Shown: in pieces, positions 61,163 through 64,000 of the stretch
Layout of the letters: each line of letters starts with the position of its first letter
Numbering within the stretch: the stretch's first letter is position 1
Assembly: GCF_000011365.1 (NCBI RefSeq)
Contig: NC_004463.1
Span: forward strand, 1,302,001 to 1,366,000
DNA: 64,000 nucleotides
Source of the DNA: Bradyrhizobium diazoefficiens USDA 110
Lineage (GTDB): Bacteria > Pseudomonadota > Alphaproteobacteria > Rhizobiales > Xanthobacteraceae
Direction: 5' to 3'
Made by a program: the position numbers and the translations under genes
The notes under the pieces: generated by a model
The model's database searches: none
Told to the model about the DNA's origin: nothing
The model's input: the letters and a program-made list of their open reading frames with translations, nothing else

Positions 61163-61478
61163 ATGTGCTGGGATCTAGAATCGGCCGCCACGAGGGGCCT
61201 ACCAAGCGGGCCGATATCTGCCACAAGCCCCCCTCCTGTGCAAGCTTGCAAGCCCTGCCAAGACGAGAAAATCGGGCCGATATCGGGGCCAAAATGCCTG
61301 TTTTGGCTCGAAACGACCGACTTTCCGTCGATTCGGGTTCCGATTTCCCCACCCAACTGGCCAGTTGGCCGGGCTGCCGGATTCGCCTCATTTTGGAATT
61401 TCGCACGATCGGATCGCGCGGGCCTCTTGAGCTGCCACGTTCATTGGGCATGTTATCGCCGATCGCTGCAATGGACCG
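61163..61478. promoter_or_regulatory. Gap between the tRNA and the small gene, with a 16-base palindrome
   Basis: No gene is seen. CCAACTGG (61353-61360) and CCAGTTGG (61361-61368) form a perfect palindrome, and GGGCCGATATC occurs twice (about 61209 and 61274). The promoter of the tRNA is expected here on the minus strand. Confidence 0.4.
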
Positions 61479-61481
61479 GTG

Positions 61482-61682
61482 ATGGCTGACGAGAACGACA
61501 AGAGCACGAGGCAAGATTCGAGGCAGGGCCGGGCATCCCGGGACGACCGGCTGAAGTCGGCGCTGCGCGAAAACCTGAAGCGGAGGAAGCTGCAGGCGCG
61601 CGAACGCGCCGCAAGCGCCGAGCCCTCGCAGAATGACGATGCATCCCTAAATGAGGGGGCCGCCGGCAAGACCGGCGGTTAA
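61482..61682 (+). CDS. Small conserved basic protein (66 residues)
   Basis: MADENDKSTRQDSRQGRASR is followed by DDRLKSALRENLKRRKLQAR and a Ser/Asp-rich tail. I recall homologues in Rhizobiales, often with a conserved LRENLKRRK motif. Function unknown. A GTG one codon earlier is also possible. The next gene starts 40 bases later. Confidence 0.7.
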   Translation: MADENDKSTRQDSRQGRASRDDRLKSALRENLKRRKLQARERAASAEPSQNDDASLNEGAAGKTGG

Positions 61683-61722
61683 AATCCGGCGGCTGGAATT
61701 TTTGGAGTTGAGCGACGTGGCA

Positions 61723-63429
61723 ATGGGGCAAGACGGACAGCAACGAAACGACCGTGAGGCGCTGATGTCGCGGTTCGCGCGCCCCGAGCAGACCTTTCCC
61801 GCGCTGACATCGGCCGAGATCGAGCGCATCAGGCATTTCGGCGAGCTCCGCACCTATTCGGATCGCGAGCTGCTGTTCGAGACCGGCAAGCCGGGGCCCG
61901 GCATGTTCGTCATCCTGAAGGGCCACGTCGCCATCACCCAGCGCGACGGGCTCGGTCATGTCAGCCCGGTGATCGACCAGGGACCCGGCCAGTTCCTGGC
62001 CGAGCTCGGCCAGCTCTCGGGGAGGCCGGCGCTGGTCGACGGACGCGCCGAGGGCGATGTCGAGGTGGTCCTGATCCCGCCGGACCGGCTGCGGGCCCTG
62101 CTGGTCGCCGAAGCCGAGCTCGGCGAGCGCATCATGCGCGCGCTGATTCTGCGCCGGGTCAGCCTGATCCAGGGCGGCGTCGGTGGCCCGGTGCTGATCG
62201 GGCCGTCGAACTCCGCCGGCGTGGTGCGCTTGCAGGGCTTCCTCACCCGCAACGGCCAGCCGCATCATCTGCTCGATGCCGACAGCGAGCACGACGCGGC
62301 CGAGGTGATCGCGCGTTATTCGCCGAAGCCGGAGGATTGGCCGCTGGTCGTCACCGCCGACGGCAGCGTGCTGCGCAATCCCAGCGAGATCGAGCTCGGC
62401 CGCGCCATCGGCATGATCGGCGGAGCGAAGGATGATCGGATCTACGACGTCGCGATCGTCGGCTGCGGGCCGGCAGGGCTCGCGACCGCGGTCTACGCGG
62501 CCTCCGAAGGTCTCTCGGTTGCGGTCGTCGATACGCGCGCCTTCGGCGGCCAGGCCGGCGCCAGCGCGCGCATCGAGAACTATCTCGGCTTTCCGACCGG
62601 CATCTCGGGTCAGGCCCTGGCCGGCCGCGCCTTCACCCAGGCGCAGAAGTTCGGCGCCGAGATCATGATCCCGATGTCGGTGAAGTCGCTGGACTGTTCG
62701 CGCAGTGGCGGCACCTTCGCCCTCGCGCTGGATTGCGGCGACACATTGCGCTCGCGCGCGGTGGTGGTCGCGAGCGGCGCGCGCTATCGCCGGCCGGAGA
62801 TCGCAAAGCTCGACACGTTCGAGGGCCGCGGCGTCTGGTACTGGGCCTCTCCGGTCGAGGCGAAGCTGTGCGCCGGCGAGGAGGTCGCCCTGGTCGGCGC
62901 CGGCAATTCGGCGGGCCAGGCCGCCGTGTTCCTGTCGGGTCACGCCAAGAAGGTGCTGATGATCATCCGCGGCGGCGGTCTGGGCGCCAGCATGTCGCGC
63001 TATCTCATCGAGCGCATCGAAGCGACGCCGAACATCGAATTGATGTTCAACACCGAGATCACGGCGCTCGAGGGCGACGAGGCCTCGCTGCTGCGGCGCA
63101 TCCGCTGGAAGAGCCGGCTGTCGAGCGACGAGGATTCTGCCGACATCCGCAATCTCTTTCTGTTCGTCGGCGCCGATCCCGCCACCGGCTGGCTCGACGG
63201 CTGCGGCGTGACGCTCGATCGCGGCGGCTTCGTCGTGACGGGCGCGCAGTCCGAGCAGAACCAGGGCCGGCTCGTGGCGCCGCTGGAGACCTCCGTGCCC
63301 GGCGTCTACGCCGTCGGCGACGTCCGCTCCGGCTCGGTCAAGCGCGTCGGCGGCGCCATCGGCGAGGGCGCGCAAGTCGTCGCATCGCTGCACGGCTATC
63401 TCGGCGACGCCGCAAAACCGGCGCTTTAG
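61723..63429 (+). CDS. Fusion of cyclic nucleotide-binding domain with thioredoxin reductase-like oxidoreductase
   Basis: The 568-residue product has an N-terminal cNMP-binding domain (about residues 15-130, with GPGMFVILKGHVAITQR) and a short linker. The rest is thioredoxin reductase-like: FAD motif VAIVGCGPAGLATAVYA, NAD motif VALVGAGNSAGQAAVFL and terminal GVYAVGDVRSGSVKRVGGAIGEG. The usual CxxC redox site is absent: YWASPVEAKLC stands where YCATC would be. So it likely reduces something other than thioredoxin, or senses. Start is the ATG at 61723. Confidence 0.9.
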   Translation: MGQDGQQRNDREALMSRFARPEQTFPALTSAEIERIRHFGELRTYSDRELLFETGKPGPGMFVILKGHVAITQRDGLGHVSPVIDQGPGQFLAELGQLSGRPALVDGRAEGDVEVVLIPPDRLRALLVAEAELGERIMRALILRRVSLIQGGVGGPVLIGPSNSAGVVRLQGFLTRNGQPHHLLDADSEHDAAEVIARYSPKPEDWPLVVTADGSVLRNPSEIELGRAIGMIGGAKDDRIYDVAIVGCGPAGLATAVYAASEGLSVAVVDTRAFGGQAGASARIENYLGFPTGISGQALAGRAFTQAQKFGAEIMIPMSVKSLDCSRSGGTFALALDCGDTLRSRAVVVASGARYRRPEIAKLDTFEGRGVWYWASPVEAKLCAGEEVALVGAGNSAGQAAVFLSGHAKKVLMIIRGGGLGASMSRYLIERIEATPNIELMFNTEITALEGDEASLLRRIRWKSRLSSDEDSADIRNLFLFVGADPATGWLDGCGVTLDRGGFVVTGAQSEQNQGRLVAPLETSVPGVYAVGDVRSGSVKRVGGAIGEGAQVVASLHGYLGDAAKPAL

Positions 63430-63554
63430 TCAAGGAGAAGGCAAGCAAATGGCAAGTCGAATCCGGCTTGCCATCTTGCTGCGTCCCACAGACTATCGCC
63501 TGGTCGCGAGGCCAATCGCGCGTGGAAAAACAAGGATTCCCAAGGGAGGACTCA

Positions 63555-63863
63555 ATGGCTGAAATCGTCGTGCTCTACAAAACACCCAAGGATGCTGCGG
63601 CCTTCGACAAGTACTACGCCGAGACCCACATTCCGCTCGCCAAGAAGCTTCCCGGCCTGAAGAAATACGCCGTCAGCAAGGGGCCGGTTGCATCTCCCGC
63701 AGGTCCTTCCGGAATCCATCTCGTCGCCATTCTCACCTTCGACAGCGTGGCCGACATTCAGGCGGCATTCGCCAGTCCGGAAGGCAAGGCGACAGGCGCC
63801 GACGTGCCGAAATTCGCCAGCGGCGGTGCCGACCTCTTGATCTTCGACACCAAGGAAGCGTGA
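63555..63863 (+). CDS. EthD-family protein
   Basis: The 102-residue product has the EthD-type ferredoxin-like fold: VVLYKTPKDAAAFDKYYAETHIPLAKKLPGLKKY. It then shows the FDSVADIQAAFASPEGKA region and a GGADLLIFDT end. EthD proteins assist in degradation of ethers and other compounds. A GGGAGGAC ribosome site precedes the ATG. Confidence 0.88.
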   Translation: MAEIVVLYKTPKDAAAFDKYYAETHIPLAKKLPGLKKYAVSKGPVASPAGPSGIHLVAILTFDSVADIQAAFASPEGKATGADVPKFASGGADLLIFDTKEA

Positions 63864-63925
63864 ACAATCGATTCAATTTTGGTCGAAGCCTGCTGTCGTT
63901 TGTGACAGCGATGCAAAAAAAATCA

Positions 63926-63961
63926 GCCATGCGTTTGTCGATTCGCACGATGACGCATGGC
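63926..63961. terminator. Possible hairpin after the EthD gene
   Basis: Arms GCCATGCGT (63926-63934) and ACGCATGGC (63953-63961) are perfect reverse complements. Further CCATGCGT/ACGCATG copies lie to the right, at the window edge. A weak T-run follows. Confidence 0.45.
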
Positions 63962-64000
63962 TTTGCCCATGCGTGTGACGACAACGCATGTGGCAATCTC

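Noticed and set aside
60411..61482. Several short open frames in the long repeat and across the tRNA
   Set aside because: The repeat and the tRNA explain the region; frames shift between strands and contain no domain.
61453..63393. 646-residue open frame on the minus strand
   Set aside because: It lies opposite the cNMP-oxidoreductase fusion and shows no domain; its composition is that of an antisense shadow.
63733..63996. 87-residue minus-strand frame at the right edge
   Set aside because: It is antisense to the EthD gene and overlaps the hairpin; no domain.

Overview
The window looks like chromosomal core plus accessory DNA from a Bradyrhizobium-type alphaproteobacterium. The evidence is the high GC content, a split F0 ATP synthase operon with a b' subunit, a 5-aminolevulinate synthase of the Bradyrhizobium type, FixK/FNR-type operators, an Irr-family regulator, many ABC and catabolic genes, and numerous short dispersed intergenic repeats typical of that genus. 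No phage, transposase, CRISPR array or rRNA was seen. One tRNA gene (Thr, GGT) is present near the right end.

Layout. 1-3.5 kb: an exported protein facing the F0 operon atpI-atpB-atpE-atpF'-atpF (minus strand). 3.8-7.8 kb: a small exported protein, a YjbQ-family enzyme, an MHS-type MFS symporter with an unusual soluble insertion, and a NarL-type response regulator. 7.8-13 kb: a large winged-helix/NB-ARC/TPR regulator divergent from an ohr - alpha/beta hydrolase - cytochrome P460 operon. 13-16.5 kb: a hybrid histidine kinase fused to a solute-symporter domain. 16.8-18.8 kb: hemA divergent from a type II dehydroquinase-family gene, with a perfect FixK/FNR box between them. 18.8-25.2 kb: a metallo-beta-lactamase-fold hydrolase, a chemoreceptor, a porin, small DNA-binding and exported proteins, a thioesterase and a coupled pair of very small genes. 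25.3-30.5 kb: a peptide-type ABC importer. 30.7-33.2 kb: a TetR regulator and two envelope proteins, then a possibly frameshifted small gene. 33.4-37.3 kb: an Irr paralogue under a second perfect FixK/FNR box, a CadC-like regulator divergent from mddA, and a GFA-family protein. 37.3-45.1 kb: phnF and the C-P lyase operon phnGHIJKLMN followed by a flavoprotein. 45.3-50 kb: an SDR, a small protein, a solitary SsuA-like binding protein, a hydrolase and metY. 50-55.6 kb: an IclR-controlled catabolic cluster of unknown substrate. 55.6-57.6 kb: a LuxR solo and a luciferase-like monooxygenase. 57.8-61 kb: small genes separated by three copies of one dispersed repeat, then a long interspersed repeat. 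61-64 kb: tRNA-Thr, a small protein, a cNMP-domain/thioredoxin-reductase-like fusion and an EthD-family protein.

Working together. The strongest theme is oxygen, iron and heme control. hemA and the Irr paralogue each have a TTGAT-N4-ATCAA box upstream, and a third FixK-like site precedes a 58-codon gene. The second theme is stress and redox chemistry (ohr/P460, the Tat-exported intradiol-like protein, the cNMP-TrxR fusion). The third is catabolism of phosphonates and of a still unidentified, possibly aromatic, acid. All functional calls rest on reading the translated sequence and on recalled family knowledge; no database search was run.
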